Below, in pieces: positions 53,027 to 64,000 of a DNA stretch of 64,000 nucleotides. The position numbers and the translations under genes are program-made. How positions within the stretch are numbered: position 1 is the stretch's first letter; each line of letters opens with the position of its first letter. Origin of the DNA: Bordetella genomosp. 13 (GTDB lineage: Bacteria; Pseudomonadota; Gammaproteobacteria; Burkholderiales; Burkholderiaceae_B). Under the pieces are notes generated by a model. That model was not told the origin of the DNA, searched no databases, and saw only the letters and a list, made by a program, of their open reading frames with translations. Where the stretch lies: the NCBI RefSeq assembly GCF_007679965.1, contig NZ_VEHL01000001.1, forward strand, positions 1 through 64,000, given 5' to 3'.

Positions 53027-53686
53027 ATGAACGTCTCGCCTTCGAGCCCCCGTCAATCCGAGCCGCGCCGCGGCCTGCATCCCCTGATCGCCACCGCGGC
53101 GGTGTCGGTCATCGTGCTGTGCGCCGTGGCCGTCGCCGCCCTTGCCGGCTGGCTGCCCGGCTCATCGGCCGACCGCGCGCCCGCCCAGCAGGCCGCCGCG
53201 CAGGAACCCGGCCAGCCGCCCCAGCCCGGCGCGGCGCAAGGCCCGCAGCAGGCCGCGCAGGGCCAGCCGCAGTCCGCCCAGCACCCGGCGCAGGGCAAGC
53301 AGCCGGCTGCCGCGCCCGCGCAGCAGGCCGCCGCCTGCGCGACCTGCGGCACCGTCGAGGCCGTGCGCACCGTGCAGGTGCCCGTGCGCAACAACAGCAA
53401 CAACATCGTCGGGACGGTGGCTGGCGGCGTGGTGGGCGGCGTGGTCGGAAACCAGATCGGCGGCGGTCGCGGGCGCGATGCCGCGACGGTAATCGGGGCC
53501 GTGGGGGGCGCTTTGGCAGGCCATGAAATCGAGCGTAATATCAGGTCGCAACAGACGGTGACACACTACGAGCTTACCGTTCGCATGAACGACGGCAGCG
53601 CGCGCTCGTTCCGCAGCGCCCAACCCTTCCCGTATGCGTCTGGCGCCCCTGTGCGCGTCGAGAACAACCAAGTGTTGCCGCTTTGA
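53027..53686 (+). CDS. Glycine-zipper 2TM-domain (SlyB/17-kDa antigen-like) protein
   Basis: The 219-aa protein has an N-terminal membrane helix (about residues 20-42), then a Gln/Ala/Pro low-complexity linker to residue 100. A glycine-zipper domain follows (NNIVGTVAGGVVGGVVGNQIG, then VIGAVGGALAGHEIE), as in SlyB and Rickettsia 17-kDa antigen proteins. The C-terminal strand-rich part (YELTVRMNDGS) is also typical. Relatives are envelope proteins, but there is no lipobox here, so it is probably anchored in the inner membrane. Confidence 0.88.
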   Translation: MNVSPSSPRQSEPRRGLHPLIATAAVSVIVLCAVAVAALAGWLPGSSADRAPAQQAAAQEPGQPPQPGAAQGPQQAAQGQPQSAQHPAQGKQPAAAPAQQAAACATCGTVEAVRTVQVPVRNNSNNIVGTVAGGVVGGVVGNQIGGGRGRDAATVIGAVGGALAGHEIERNIRSQQTVTHYELTVRMNDGSARSFRSAQPFPYASGAPVRVENNQVLPL

Positions 53687-53708
53687 CGCCGCGCCTCCAG
53701 GAGACCGA

Positions 53709-54662
53709 ATGACCGATTCGAACAGCAATCCGTTCATCCTGCCCGGCATGGGGCAGAGTTCCAACCTGTCGGGCAATCCGCTGCTGGCCAGCATGGAGAT
53801 GATGAAGCAGGCCTGGGCAGGCCTGACGGGCCCGGGCGGCCTGGCGCAGTCGCTGCCCATGACGCCTCCGATGAATGTCGAAGAGCTCGAGCGGCGCATC
53901 GCTGACCTGCGCGCCGTCGAAGGCTGGCTGCGCATGAACCTGTCGATGCTGAACAGTACCATCCAGGGCATGGAGGTACAGCGTGCCACCATCGCCACGC
54001 TGAGGTCCTTCATCGACAGCGCCGCGTCCATGGACACCGGCGCCGCGCCAGCGCCGGGCCAGCCCTCGCCGCTCGAGATCGTGCTGGGCCTGAAGCCCGC
54101 GCCCAAGGACGAAAAGGTGGGCGGGGCCGGCACGGCGCCGTTCGGCGCCGGTTCGCCGGGCGCGGCTGTGCCTGGCGGATCTTCGTCGGGCTCGTCCGGT
54201 CCGGCGTCGTCTGGTGCGACATCGGCGGGCGCGGCATCGGCCGGCGCGGCGTCGGCCGCAGGGGCTTCGTCCGGCACCGCGTCGGCCGGGGCTCCCAGCC
54301 CCGAAGCGCTGGACAATGCGGCACGCTCGGCCTCGCAGGCGTGGTGGAGCCTGCTGCAGCAGCAGTTCAACAACATCGCCCAGGCCACCGCCGCCAGCAT
54401 GTCCGGCATGGCGCCCAACGAGGACGCCGCGCCGGCGAAGGGCGCGGCATCGCGTCCGCAAGCGGGATCCTCCACCGCGCCGGCGGGCGCGCCTCGCGCC
54501 GCCGAGCCGTTCGCGGCCCGACCGTCCGCGGCCCAGGCGACCAAATCCGCCAATCCCGCCAAGTCCGCGGCCGCCGCCAAGAAGCCGGCGGCACGCAAGA
54601 CGCCGGCCAGCAAGGCCGCTGCGCGCAAGACCGCCGCCAAGCCCGCGGCCGACAAGACCTGA
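53709..54662 (+). CDS. PhaM-like polyhydroxybutyrate granule protein
   Basis: The 317-aa protein matches the plan of PhaM, which activates PHB synthase and ties granules to the nucleoid. The N-terminal 120 residues are conserved in type, with NPFILPGMG and MNVEELERRIADLRAVEGWL in family form. A Gly/Ser/Ala linker comes next, then a helix (QAWWSLLQQQFNNIAQAT). The tail has histone-H1-like Lys/Ala/Pro repeats (AAAKKPAARKTPASKAAARK) expected to bind DNA. No pha synthesis genes are adjacent. Confidence 0.8.
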   Translation: MTDSNSNPFILPGMGQSSNLSGNPLLASMEMMKQAWAGLTGPGGLAQSLPMTPPMNVEELERRIADLRAVEGWLRMNLSMLNSTIQGMEVQRATIATLRSFIDSAASMDTGAAPAPGQPSPLEIVLGLKPAPKDEKVGGAGTAPFGAGSPGAAVPGGSSSGSSGPASSGATSAGAASAGAASAAGASSGTASAGAPSPEALDNAARSASQAWWSLLQQQFNNIAQATAASMSGMAPNEDAAPAKGAASRPQAGSSTAPAGAPRAAEPFAARPSAAQATKSANPAKSAAAAKKPAARKTPASKAAARKTAAKPAADKT

Positions 54663-54731
54663 TCCTGTATCCTCCCGCGCGGCCGCTCACAAGGCGGCCG
54701 TGCGCTTTCTTTTTTTAGCGAATTCCATCCC

Positions 54732-56108
54732 ATGCTCAACGTAGTCATCCTCGCCGCCGGACTCGGCAAACGCATGCAGTCCGACCTGCCCAAGGTCCTG
54801 CACACGCTGGCCGGCAAGCCCATGCTGGCCCACGTGCTGGACAGCGCGCGCCAGCTCGATCCCGCGCGCATCATCGTCGTCGTCGGTCATGGCGCCGACC
54901 GCGTGCGCGGCGCCTTCGAAGGCCAGGACGGCCTGGCTTTCGCGCTGCAGCAGCCGCAGCACGGCACCGGCCACGCGGTGCAGCAGGCCGTGCCGCAACT
55001 GCTGGAAGGCGACGGCGCCGACGACGTCACGCTGGTGCTGTACGGCGACGTGCCGCTGGTGCAGCCCGATACGCTCAAGCGCCTGCTGCAGGCGCGTGGC
55101 CAGGGCGCGGCGGTGCTGACCGAAGTGCTGGAAGACGCCACCGGCTATGGCCGCATCGTGCGCGATGCCCAGGGCAACGTCGCCAGCATCGTCGAACACA
55201 AGGACGCCAACGAGACCCAGCGCGCCATCCGCGAGGTCAACACCGGCATCCTGGTCGCGCCTACCGCGCGCCTGAAAGACTGGCTCGCCCGCATCGACAA
55301 CAAGAACGCGCAGGGCGAGTACTACCTGACCGACGTGGTCGGCCTGGCCGTGGCCGATGGCGTGGCCGTCGGCGCGGCGCAGCCCGACGCGTCCTGGGAA
55401 ACGCTGGGCGTGAACAGCCGCGTGCAGCAGGCCGCGCTGGAGCGCAGCTGGCAGCGCGAGCAGGCCCGCCGCCACCTGGAAGCCGGCGTCACGCTGGCCG
55501 ATCCCGAGCGCTTCGACGTGCGCGGTACGCTGCGCTGCGGCCGCGACGTTTTCATCGACGTGGGCTGCGTGTTCGAGGGCCGTGTCGAACTGGCCGACGG
55601 CGTGCGCGTCGGCCCCTACTGCGTGCTGCGCGACGTCACGGTGCAGGCCGGCACCCAGATCGAGGCCTACAGCCACCTGGTCGAGGCCACCGTGGGCGCG
55701 GATGCGCGCATCGGTCCCTATGCGCGCCTGCGCCCCGGCGCCAGGCTGGCCGACCGCGTGCACGTGGGCAACTTCGTCGAAGTGAAGAACAGCGTGCTGG
55801 CCGCCGACAGCAAGGCCAATCACCTGGCCTATGTGGGCGATGCCGACGTGGGCGAACGCGTCAACATTGGCGCCGGCACCATCACCTGCAACTACGACGG
55901 CGCCAACAAGTTCCGCACCGTCATCGAGGACGACGCCTTCATCGGTTCCGACACCCAGCTGGTGGCGCCCGTGCGCGTGGGCAAGGGTGCCACGCTGGGC
56001 GCGGGCACCACGTTGACCAAGGACGCGCCGGCCGGCCAGCTGACCATCTCGCGCGCGCGCCAGACCACCATCGAGAACTGGCAGCGCCCGGTCAAGCAGA
56101 AGAAGTGA
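54732..56108 (+). CDS. glmU: Bifunctional GlmU, N-acetylglucosamine-1-phosphate uridyltransferase
   Basis: GlmU acetylates glucosamine-1-phosphate and then forms UDP-GlcNAc. The 458-aa protein has the nucleotidyltransferase domain (residues 1-225; [18 protein letters not shown]) and the left-handed beta-helix acetyltransferase domain with hexapeptide repeats (about 250-450). The repeats include [15 protein letters not shown] and [13 protein letters not shown]. GlmS at the other end of this region makes its precursor. Confidence 0.97.
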   Translation: MLNVVILAAGLGKRMQSDLPKVLHTLAGKPMLAHVLDSARQLDPARIIVVVGHGADRVRGAFEGQDGLAFALQQPQHGTGHAVQQAVPQLLEGDGADDVTLVLYGDVPLVQPDTLKRLLQARGQGAAVLTEVLEDATGYGRIVRDAQGNVASIVEHKDANETQRAIREVNTGILVAPTARLKDWLARIDNKNAQGEYYLTDVVGLAVADGVAVGAAQPDASWETLGVNSRVQQAALERSWQREQARRHLEAGVTLADPERFDVRGTLRCGRDVFIDVGCVFEGRVELADGVRVGPYCVLRDVTVQAGTQIEAYSHLVEATVGADARIGPYARLRPGARLADRVHVGNFVEVKNSVLAADSKANHLAYVGDADVGERVNIGAGTITCNYDGANKFRTVIEDDAFIGSDTQLVAPVRVGKGATLGAGTTLTKDAPAGQLTISRARQTTIENWQRPVKQKK

Positions 56109-56202
56109 TGGTTCCGATGTACCCAGCGACGGACGCGCAAGCGGGTGGTGCGAAGGCTAGTCGGCGGACGCGCCCGATCTGCCTGGCGAGCACCGCGAAG
56201 GC

Positions 56203-57582
56203 ATGCCCATGAGCGCCGAAGACGCCGCGCCGCCGCGCCCGCAGGCGCCCGATGGCCTGCCCACCCCGCAGCGCCACTGGGCGGCGGCCACCGTCCTGTT
56301 CAGCATCAGCCTGGCGGTGCTGGACGCCACCATCGTCAACGTGGCGCTGCCCACCATCGCCACCGACCTGAACGCGCCGGCCTCGCGCGCGGTCTGGGTC
56401 AGCAATGCCTACAGCGTGGCCGTCGTGGTGATGCTGCTGCCCGTCTCGGCCCTGGCCGAACGGGTAGGCATCCGCCGCATGTTCACCCTGGGCCTGACGC
56501 TGTTCACGCTGGCTTCAGTGGCCTGCGCGCTGTCGGGATCGCTGTGGCAGCTGAGCCTCGCCCGTGTCGCGCAGGGCATGGGCGCGGCCGCGCTGATGTC
56601 CCTGGTCGGCGGCATGATGCGCAACATCTATCCCCTGCGGCTATTGGGGCGCGGCATCAGCGTCAATGCCACCACCGTGGCCATCATGTCGGTGCTGGGG
56701 CCCACCATCGGATCGCTGATCCTGTCGGTGGCCGACTGGCGCTGGATCTTCGCCGTCAACCTGCCCATCGGCATCGCCATCATGTTCGGGCTGCGCTACC
56801 TGCCCGAGATCCCGCGCACGCGCGCGCCCATGGACTGGCTCAGCGCGGTGCTGGTCATGATTGTGCTGGGCGTCTTCATCACCGGCATCGACTACCTCGG
56901 GCACGACGTCCTGGGCGGCATCGGGCTGGTGGCCATTTCCGCGGTGGCGGGTCTCCTGTTGCTGCGCCGTGCACGCGGCCAGGAAGCCCCGCTGGTGCCG
57001 GTCGACCTGCTGCGGGTGCGCGCCATCGCCTTCGCCGTGGCGGCGTCGGCCGCCACCTTCGCCGCGCAGATGGCGTCATACGTCACGCTGCCCTTCTATT
57101 TCCAGCAGGTGCTGGGCCGGCCGCACCTGCAGGTCGGCCTGCTGATGGCGGCGTGGCCCATCGGCACCGCGCTGATCGCGCCGGTGGCCGGCCGGATATC
57201 CGACCGCTATTCGGCGGCCGTGCTCAGCGGCGTCGGCGCCAGCGGTATGGTGCTCGGCCTGGCATGGCTGTCGGCGTTGCCGCTCAATGCGCCGAATTCC
57301 TGGATCATGGCCGGCATGTTCACGGCGGGCTTGGGCTTCGGCCTGTTCCAGACGCCCAACAACCGCGCCATGCTGGGCGCCGCGCCCCGCCAGCGCAGCG
57401 GCGCGGCGGGCGGGCTGCAGGCCACCACGCGGGTCTTCGGCCAGAGCTTCGGCACCGCGCTGGTAGCGGTCGCGTTCGGCGCCATCCCCAGCCACGGGCC
57501 CACGGTCGCCCTGGCGCTGGCGGCGGCCTGCGCGGCGGGGGCGGTGGCCGTCAACACCCTCAGATCCGCCCGTTCGGCCTGA
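56203..57582 (+). CDS. MFS transporter, DHA2 (EmrB/SmvA-like) family
   Basis: The 459-aa inner-membrane protein has about 14 helices and the drug:H+ antiporter-2 marks: LDATIVNVALPTIATDL in helix 1, the WVSNAYSVAVV region, and the conserved R/G loop RVGIRRMF. Relatives export dyes, quaternary ammonium or other drugs; the real substrate is unknown. A second ATG six bases downstream (56209) is equally possible. No partner membrane-fusion protein is adjacent. Confidence 0.9.
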   Translation: MPMSAEDAAPPRPQAPDGLPTPQRHWAAATVLFSISLAVLDATIVNVALPTIATDLNAPASRAVWVSNAYSVAVVVMLLPVSALAERVGIRRMFTLGLTLFTLASVACALSGSLWQLSLARVAQGMGAAALMSLVGGMMRNIYPLRLLGRGISVNATTVAIMSVLGPTIGSLILSVADWRWIFAVNLPIGIAIMFGLRYLPEIPRTRAPMDWLSAVLVMIVLGVFITGIDYLGHDVLGGIGLVAISAVAGLLLLRRARGQEAPLVPVDLLRVRAIAFAVAASAATFAAQMASYVTLPFYFQQVLGRPHLQVGLLMAAWPIGTALIAPVAGRISDRYSAAVLSGVGASGMVLGLAWLSALPLNAPNSWIMAGMFTAGLGFGLFQTPNNRAMLGAAPRQRSGAAGGLQATTRVFGQSFGTALVAVAFGAIPSHGPTVALALAAACAAGAVAVNTLRSARSA

Positions 57583-57665
57583 CACGGAGCCGTATGAACA
57601 GGCTTCTATAATCGCCCCACGACGGCGGGGCATGTGGCTCCGCCGAAATCTGGGGCGTTCGTCGC

Positions 57666-58984
<1,319 letters not shown>

Positions 58985-58988
<4 letters not shown>

Positions 58989-60058
58989 AGCTGCTGCAGC
59001 TGAACTTCGAACGCGACTGGCGCGGCGGAGAACGCCAGACCATGTTCTGCATGCGCGTCTTCCGCGAGGAAGGCCATCAGGTCGAGCTGCTGGCGCGCGA
59101 AGGCTTTCCGCTGGCCCAGCGAGCCGCGGCGGAAGGCTTCACGGTGCATACCCGGCGCAAGCCCGCGGCCATGGGCGCCTTCCTGGCGCTGCACGGCAAG
59201 CAATACGACATCCTGCATTGCCAGACGGCCAACACGCTGACCTGGGCGGTCGCCGCCAAGTGGCTGTATCGCCGCCCGCTGGTGGTCACGCGCCGCACGG
59301 CCATGCCGGTCACGCGGCGCGAGGGCGCCACCGCGTTCAAGTGGCGCCAGGCCGACCTGCTTTGCGCCGTCAGCGAAAGCGCCGCCGACGAGCCGCGCCG
59401 GCTGGGCGCGCAGCCCATCGTCGTGCACAGCGCCGTGCCCGATCCGCAGCCGGTCGATCCGGCGCGCCTGGCCGCCTTCGCCGCCGAGCACGGCTTGCAA
59501 GGGCGCCGTGTCATCATGACGGCCGCGTCGATGACGCGCGAGAAGGATCCCGAGACGCTGCTGCGCGCCGTGGCCGCGCTGGCGCAGCGCCGGCAGGATT
59601 TCACGCTGGTCCACATGGGCGCCGACGGCCCGTCGCGGCCCGCCGTGGAAAGCCTGGTCCAGGCCCATGGCCTGCAGCCGTACTACCGCTACGTGGGCTT
59701 CCAGGATCATCCCGAAGGCCTGTATCCGCTGGCGGACGTGTTCGTGCTCACCTCTAGCCTGGAAGGCCTGAGCACCAGTGTGCTGGATGCCTTCCTGCGC
59801 GAAGTGCCGGTGGTGTCCACCGACGCCGGCGGCCAGAAGGAAAGCCTGGCGGACGGCCGCGGCATCCTGTGCCCCATCGGCGACCACGAGGCCGTGGCGG
59901 CCGGGCTGGACCGCATGCTGAGCGACGAGACCCTGCGCCGCGAGACCGCGCGCCGCGGACGCGACTACGCGCAGCGCGAACACAGTATCCGCGAGATGGG
60001 CCTGCGTTATCTGTCGCTGTACCGCGACGTGCTGGAGCGTGGCGATGGCAAGCGTTGA
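58985..60058 (+). CDS. Glycosyltransferase family 4 (GT-B fold)
   Basis: The 357-aa enzyme has the two-domain GT-B layout. The acceptor half starts [18 protein letters not shown], and the donor half (from about residue 170) has [49 protein letters not shown] in family form and the conserved Glu in SLEG. Such enzymes add sugars to lipopolysaccharide core or other glycans. It is coupled to the UDP-glucose dehydrogenase by an ATGA overlap. Donor and acceptor are unknown. Confidence 0.9.
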
Positions 60059-60827
60059 ACCGAACCGGCCGAAGCTCTCGGTCATCATCATCACCATGAA
60101 CGAGTCGCGCCACATCGGCGCGTGCCTCGATTCCGTGGCCTTCGCCGACGAGATCATCATCGTCGACTCGGGCAGCACCGACGACACCTGCGACATCGCC
60201 CGCGCGCGCGGTGCGCAGGTGCACGTCACGGCCGACTGGCCCGGCTTCGGCCCGCAGAAGAACCGCGCGCTGGACCACGCCACCGGCGACTGGGTGCTGT
60301 CGGTGGATGCCGACGAACGCGTCACGCCCGAGCTGGCCGCCGAGATCCAGGCCACGCTGGCCGCGCCCGCGCACAAGGCCTATCGCGTGGCGCGCCTGTC
60401 CGAATTCGAGGGCCGGCAGATGCGGCACACGGGCTGGTGGCCCGACCACGTGCTGCGCCTGTTCCAGCGCGGCAGCGCCCGCTTCACCGACGCCGCCGTG
60501 CACGAGAAGGTGCAGATCGACGGCGAGAGCGGCGTGCTGCGCGGCCACCTGCTGCATTTTCCGTACGCCAACATCGAGGCCCTGCTGGCCAAGGTGAACC
60601 GTTATTCGTCCGATGCCGCGCTGATGATGTATCGGCGCGGCAAGCGCACCACCGCGTTGGGCGCGCTGGGGCACGGCTTCTGGACCTTCGTGCGCATCTA
60701 CATCATGCGGCGCGGATTTCTCGATGGCAGCGCGGGCCTGATCGTGGCCTGCGCGGGCGCGTCCGGCAGCTTCTTCCGCTACGTGAAGCTGCTGTCGCTG
60801 CAACGGCGCGGCGGGCCTGGGCAGTAA
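60045..60827 (+). CDS. Glycosyltransferase family 2 (WaaE/KdtX-like)
   Basis: The 260-aa GT-A enzyme begins LSVIIITMNESRHIGACLDSV and has the DSGSTDDT and SVDADERVTP (DxD) donor site. The RLFQRGSARFTDAAVHEKV segment is typical of LPS-core beta-1,4-glucosyltransferases. The frame opens with a GTG at 60039, but GGAG is 8 nt before the ATG at 60045, so the ATG is used; the gene overlaps the previous one by 14 bp. A role in LPS inner core is likely but not proven. Confidence 0.9.
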   Translation: MASVEPNRPKLSVIIITMNESRHIGACLDSVAFADEIIIVDSGSTDDTCDIARARGAQVHVTADWPGFGPQKNRALDHATGDWVLSVDADERVTPELAAEIQATLAAPAHKAYRVARLSEFEGRQMRHTGWWPDHVLRLFQRGSARFTDAAVHEKVQIDGESGVLRGHLLHFPYANIEALLAKVNRYSSDAALMMYRRGKRTTALGALGHGFWTFVRIYIMRRGFLDGSAGLIVACAGASGSFFRYVKLLSLQRRGGPGQ

Positions 60828-60833
60828 GCCGGT

Positions 60834-61316
60834 TCAGGCTATCGGGACGCGCGTCTCGAACTTGGCGCGATGCACCGAGAAGAACGTGCGCACGTTGCGC
60901 ACGTTGGCGTGCCCGGTGAACACCCGGTGCGCGAACGCATGGTAGGCGGGCATGTCCGCCACCTGCACCACCAACACGAAATCCGGCCCCGGCGAGACGC
61001 GGTAGCACTGCATCACCGCGGCCTCGGCCTGCGCCAACTGCTCGAAGGCATCCACGGCCTCGGCCGCCTGCACGTCCAGCGTAATCTCGACGATGGCCGT
61101 CAGCGTGCTGCCCAGCCGGCCGGGATCGACGATGGCCACTTGCCGCGTGATCACGCCCGATTCCACCAGGCGCCGCACCCGGCGCAGGCAGGTGGGGGGC
61201 GAGGCGTGCACGCGGGCGGCCAGTTCCTGGTTCGTCAGCGAACTGTCCTGCTGCATCAGTTCGAGGATGCGCAGGTCCAGGTCATCCAACGCGATGGGAA
61301 CAGACGGTTCTTGCAC
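60834..61316 (-). CDS. Lrp/AsnC-family transcriptional regulator
   Basis: The 160-aa regulator has the N-terminal HTH ([27 protein letters not shown] with [12 protein letters not shown] as recognition helix) and a C-terminal RAM ligand domain ([19 protein letters not shown]). It is divergent from glmS and faces an AT-rich 146-bp gap, the usual place for autoregulation. The effector amino acid and target genes are not evident. Confidence 0.95.
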   Translation of the reverse strand: MQEPSVPIALDDLDLRILELMQQDSSLTNQELAARVHASPPTCLRRVRRLVESGVITRQVAIVDPGRLGSTLTAIVEITLDVQAAEAVDAFEQLAQAEAAVMQCYRVSPGPDFVLVVQVADMPAYHAFAHRVFTGHANVRNVRTFFSVHRAKFETRVPIA

Positions 61317-61462
61317 GATTCATCCATTTATATGGCTGTAATGGAAGAATATTTAATCACGTTTCTGTAAGAAAATTAAATTACATAATAGAGTGGATAA
61401 AGAAATCCGATTTCTTTGCGTGGCAGGCACAATGCGGGCAAGTCCTTTCAGGAGAACACCCC
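61317..61462. promoter_or_regulatory. AT-rich divergent promoter region of the Lrp-family gene and glmS
   Basis: This gap is far richer in A and T than the genes on either side, with several TTAAAT and TATAA-like words near 61350-61390. Lrp-type proteins bind such bent AT-rich DNA. GGAG at 61451-61454 is the glmS ribosome site. No specific operator can be fixed by eye. Confidence 0.5.
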
Positions 61463-63295
<1,833 letters not shown>

Positions 63296-63319
63296 GGATC
63301 TTAGATCGACGGCTAGGCG

Positions 63320-63370
63320 TGAAAACGAGAAATAAAGTCGGTCGCGCGGAGTAAAGTCGGTCGCGACTCG
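63320..63370. mobile_element. Candidate Tn7-like transposon end downstream of glmS
   Basis: The sequence TGAAAACGAGAAATAAAGTC begins 25 bases after the glmS stop, close to the Tn7 insertion point. AATAAAGTC is also the core of Tn7 TnsB sites, and it recurs here in two direct copies. The terminal bases are TGA and not the usual TGT, and neither the other end nor any tns gene is in the window. It should be read as a hypothesis. Confidence 0.35.
63333..63365. repeat. Direct repeat TAAAGTCGGTCGCG, two copies 19 bp apart
   Basis: The 14-base word is identical at 63333-63346 and 63352-63365. Two copies in phase with about two helical turns suggest paired protein sites. Confidence 0.9.
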
Positions 63371-63433
63371 AACGGACCATTTCGTCGCCGATTGTGAGGC
63401 TAAGTTGGGCTCATCGGTTGTTAGAGCGAGGGA

Positions 63434-63458
63434 GAGGGCCGCAGAGCGGCCCTCTTTT
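63434..63458 (+). terminator. Rho-independent terminator downstream of glmS
   Basis: A perfect 9-bp stem (63434-63442 with 63446-63454, loop AGA) is followed by TTTT. It lies 140 bp past the glmS stop, beyond the direct repeats, so it could end glmS transcription or belong to the inserted DNA. Confidence 0.8.
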
Positions 63459-63638
63459 GGTGCATCCGATTAGCTCGGTGCGCGCCAAGCACTGTCCGGG
63501 TGGGGCTAGGAACTGCGCGTCTGAGTGAACGAGGGGCTGCACTCCGCTGGTCGTAGGGCCATCGCGAGGTGAGCGGTCCGCCTTTCTAGAGGATGGAGGA
63601 ACCGGTATAGGTCATGTGACCCCCCCCCCGCGGCCCGT
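63459..63638. other. Non-coding stretch with a ten-base C run
   Basis: I see no gene in these 180 bases. A run of ten C (63620-63629) lies just past the stop of the minus-strand gene to its right. Base composition is more mixed than in the core genome to the left. Confidence 0.5.
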
Positions 63639-64000
63639 TTACCTGGGAATAGCGATCTCTTGGACGACCTCAATTTGATTTTTTATTGGCGTATAGAGGT
63701 CCACCCCTATATCCTCAGGAGCTTCTAGAGTCAGTACCAGTGAATACCGTACGCTGGTGTTCCATTGCCTCGCATCTTTCCAATCCTTCCACCAGCCTCC
63801 TACCGGGAACACTGCAATTGTTCCTTTAGCTGCCAACTCGGCTGCGGATCCAGTCCAAACGTCGGAGTGTAAAGACCCTTTTGTCCGAAGCTGATGGCCG
63901 TAAGACCACCCAGCGCGATCGGGGTCGCCGTGGCTTTCTTCATCATCCTCATCTCGCTCGAGCGCGTTTACACGTTCAGCGAATTCTTGGTCGGTTTCTG
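63639..64000 (-). CDS. C-terminus of a large protein resembling S8 (subtilase) peptidases, cut by window end
   Basis: The minus-strand frame is open from the window edge to the stop at 63639, giving the last 120 residues. It contains an acidic stretch (DEDDEES), then SLHSDVWTGSAAELAAKGTI, AVFPVGGWWKDWKDARQW and TSVRYSLVLTLEAPEDIGVDLYTPI. From memory, this matches the tail of a group of subtilase-domain proteins found next to AAA ATPases in accessory islands. The catalytic domain is outside the window, so the family call is tentative. Codon use (many A- and T-ending codons) is unlike the neighbouring genes, which suggests transfer. Confidence 0.5.
   Translation of the reverse strand, partial: ETDQEFAERVNALERDEDDEESHGDPDRAGWSYGHQLRTKGSLHSDVWTGSAAELAAKGTIAVFPVGGWWKDWKDARQWNTSVRYSLVLTLEAPEDIGVDLYTPIKNQIEVVQEIAIPR

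Noticed and set aside
61317..61462. glmS riboswitch/ribozyme upstream of glmS
   Set aside because: That ribozyme is typical of Firmicutes; the gap here is a short AT-rich divergent promoter region without the expected fold or length.

Overview
The window is a GC-rich (roughly two-thirds G+C), gene-dense bacterial chromosome segment. Its gene order is that of the family Alcaligenaceae: petABC-sspAB, tatABC joined to one his operon and murA, the mla lipid-transport cluster, gltBD, a cox/cta cluster and glmU/glmS. An IS481-family transposase end at the left edge and divergence from what I remember of B. pertussis HisH suggest a non-classical Bordetella or an Achromobacter. The genus is an inference; the family is much safer.

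Layout. 1-457: right end of an IS481-family element with its target site. 623-5014 (minus): tRNA-Thr, sspB, sspA and the cytochrome bc1 operon petA-petB-petC. 5236-8150: mscL, a Nif3-family gene, a single-PDZ membrane-anchored serine protease and a small XRE regulator. 8284-24453 (minus): a long convergent-free block, mlaFED-mlaA-mlaC, an ABC-2 exporter pair, bolA-like, murA, hisGDCBHAFIE, a degenerate HIT protein and tatABC. Many junctions overlap by 1-4 nt, which implies translational coupling. The position expected for mlaB holds three 76-bp tandem repeats instead. 24695-31997 (minus): a Bug-type binding protein and glutamate synthase gltB/gltD.

32094-35951: GGGGAC palindromic elements around a RAYT-like protein that has lost its HUH histidines, then fghA, a membrane protein, and rpoH preceded by a perfect CIRCE operator. 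36010-43748: a possible small RNA with a strong terminator, a phosphodiesterase, a large CPA1 antiporter with a C-terminal cyclic-nucleotide-type domain, a LacI regulator divergent from a sugar-acid dehydratase, and a Nudix hydrolase.

44002-52589 is an aerobic respiration cluster: aa3 oxidase subunits ctaC, ctaD and ctaE, assembly factors SURF1, a SCO-like protein and Sco1, and heme A synthesis by ctaA and ctaB. No ctaG/cox11 is present. 52680-60827 carries small conserved genes, a PhaM-like protein, glmU, an MFS exporter, a UDP-glucose dehydrogenase and two glycosyltransferases. 60834-63295 holds an Lrp regulator and glmS.

The last 700 bases downstream of glmS look accessory. Paired repeats resembling TnsB-binding sites begin close to the canonical Tn7 insertion distance from the glmS stop. 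The far edge holds the C-terminus of what looks like a subtilase-type protein. This edge is the most likely doorway to an unusual system, but it is cut off by the window.
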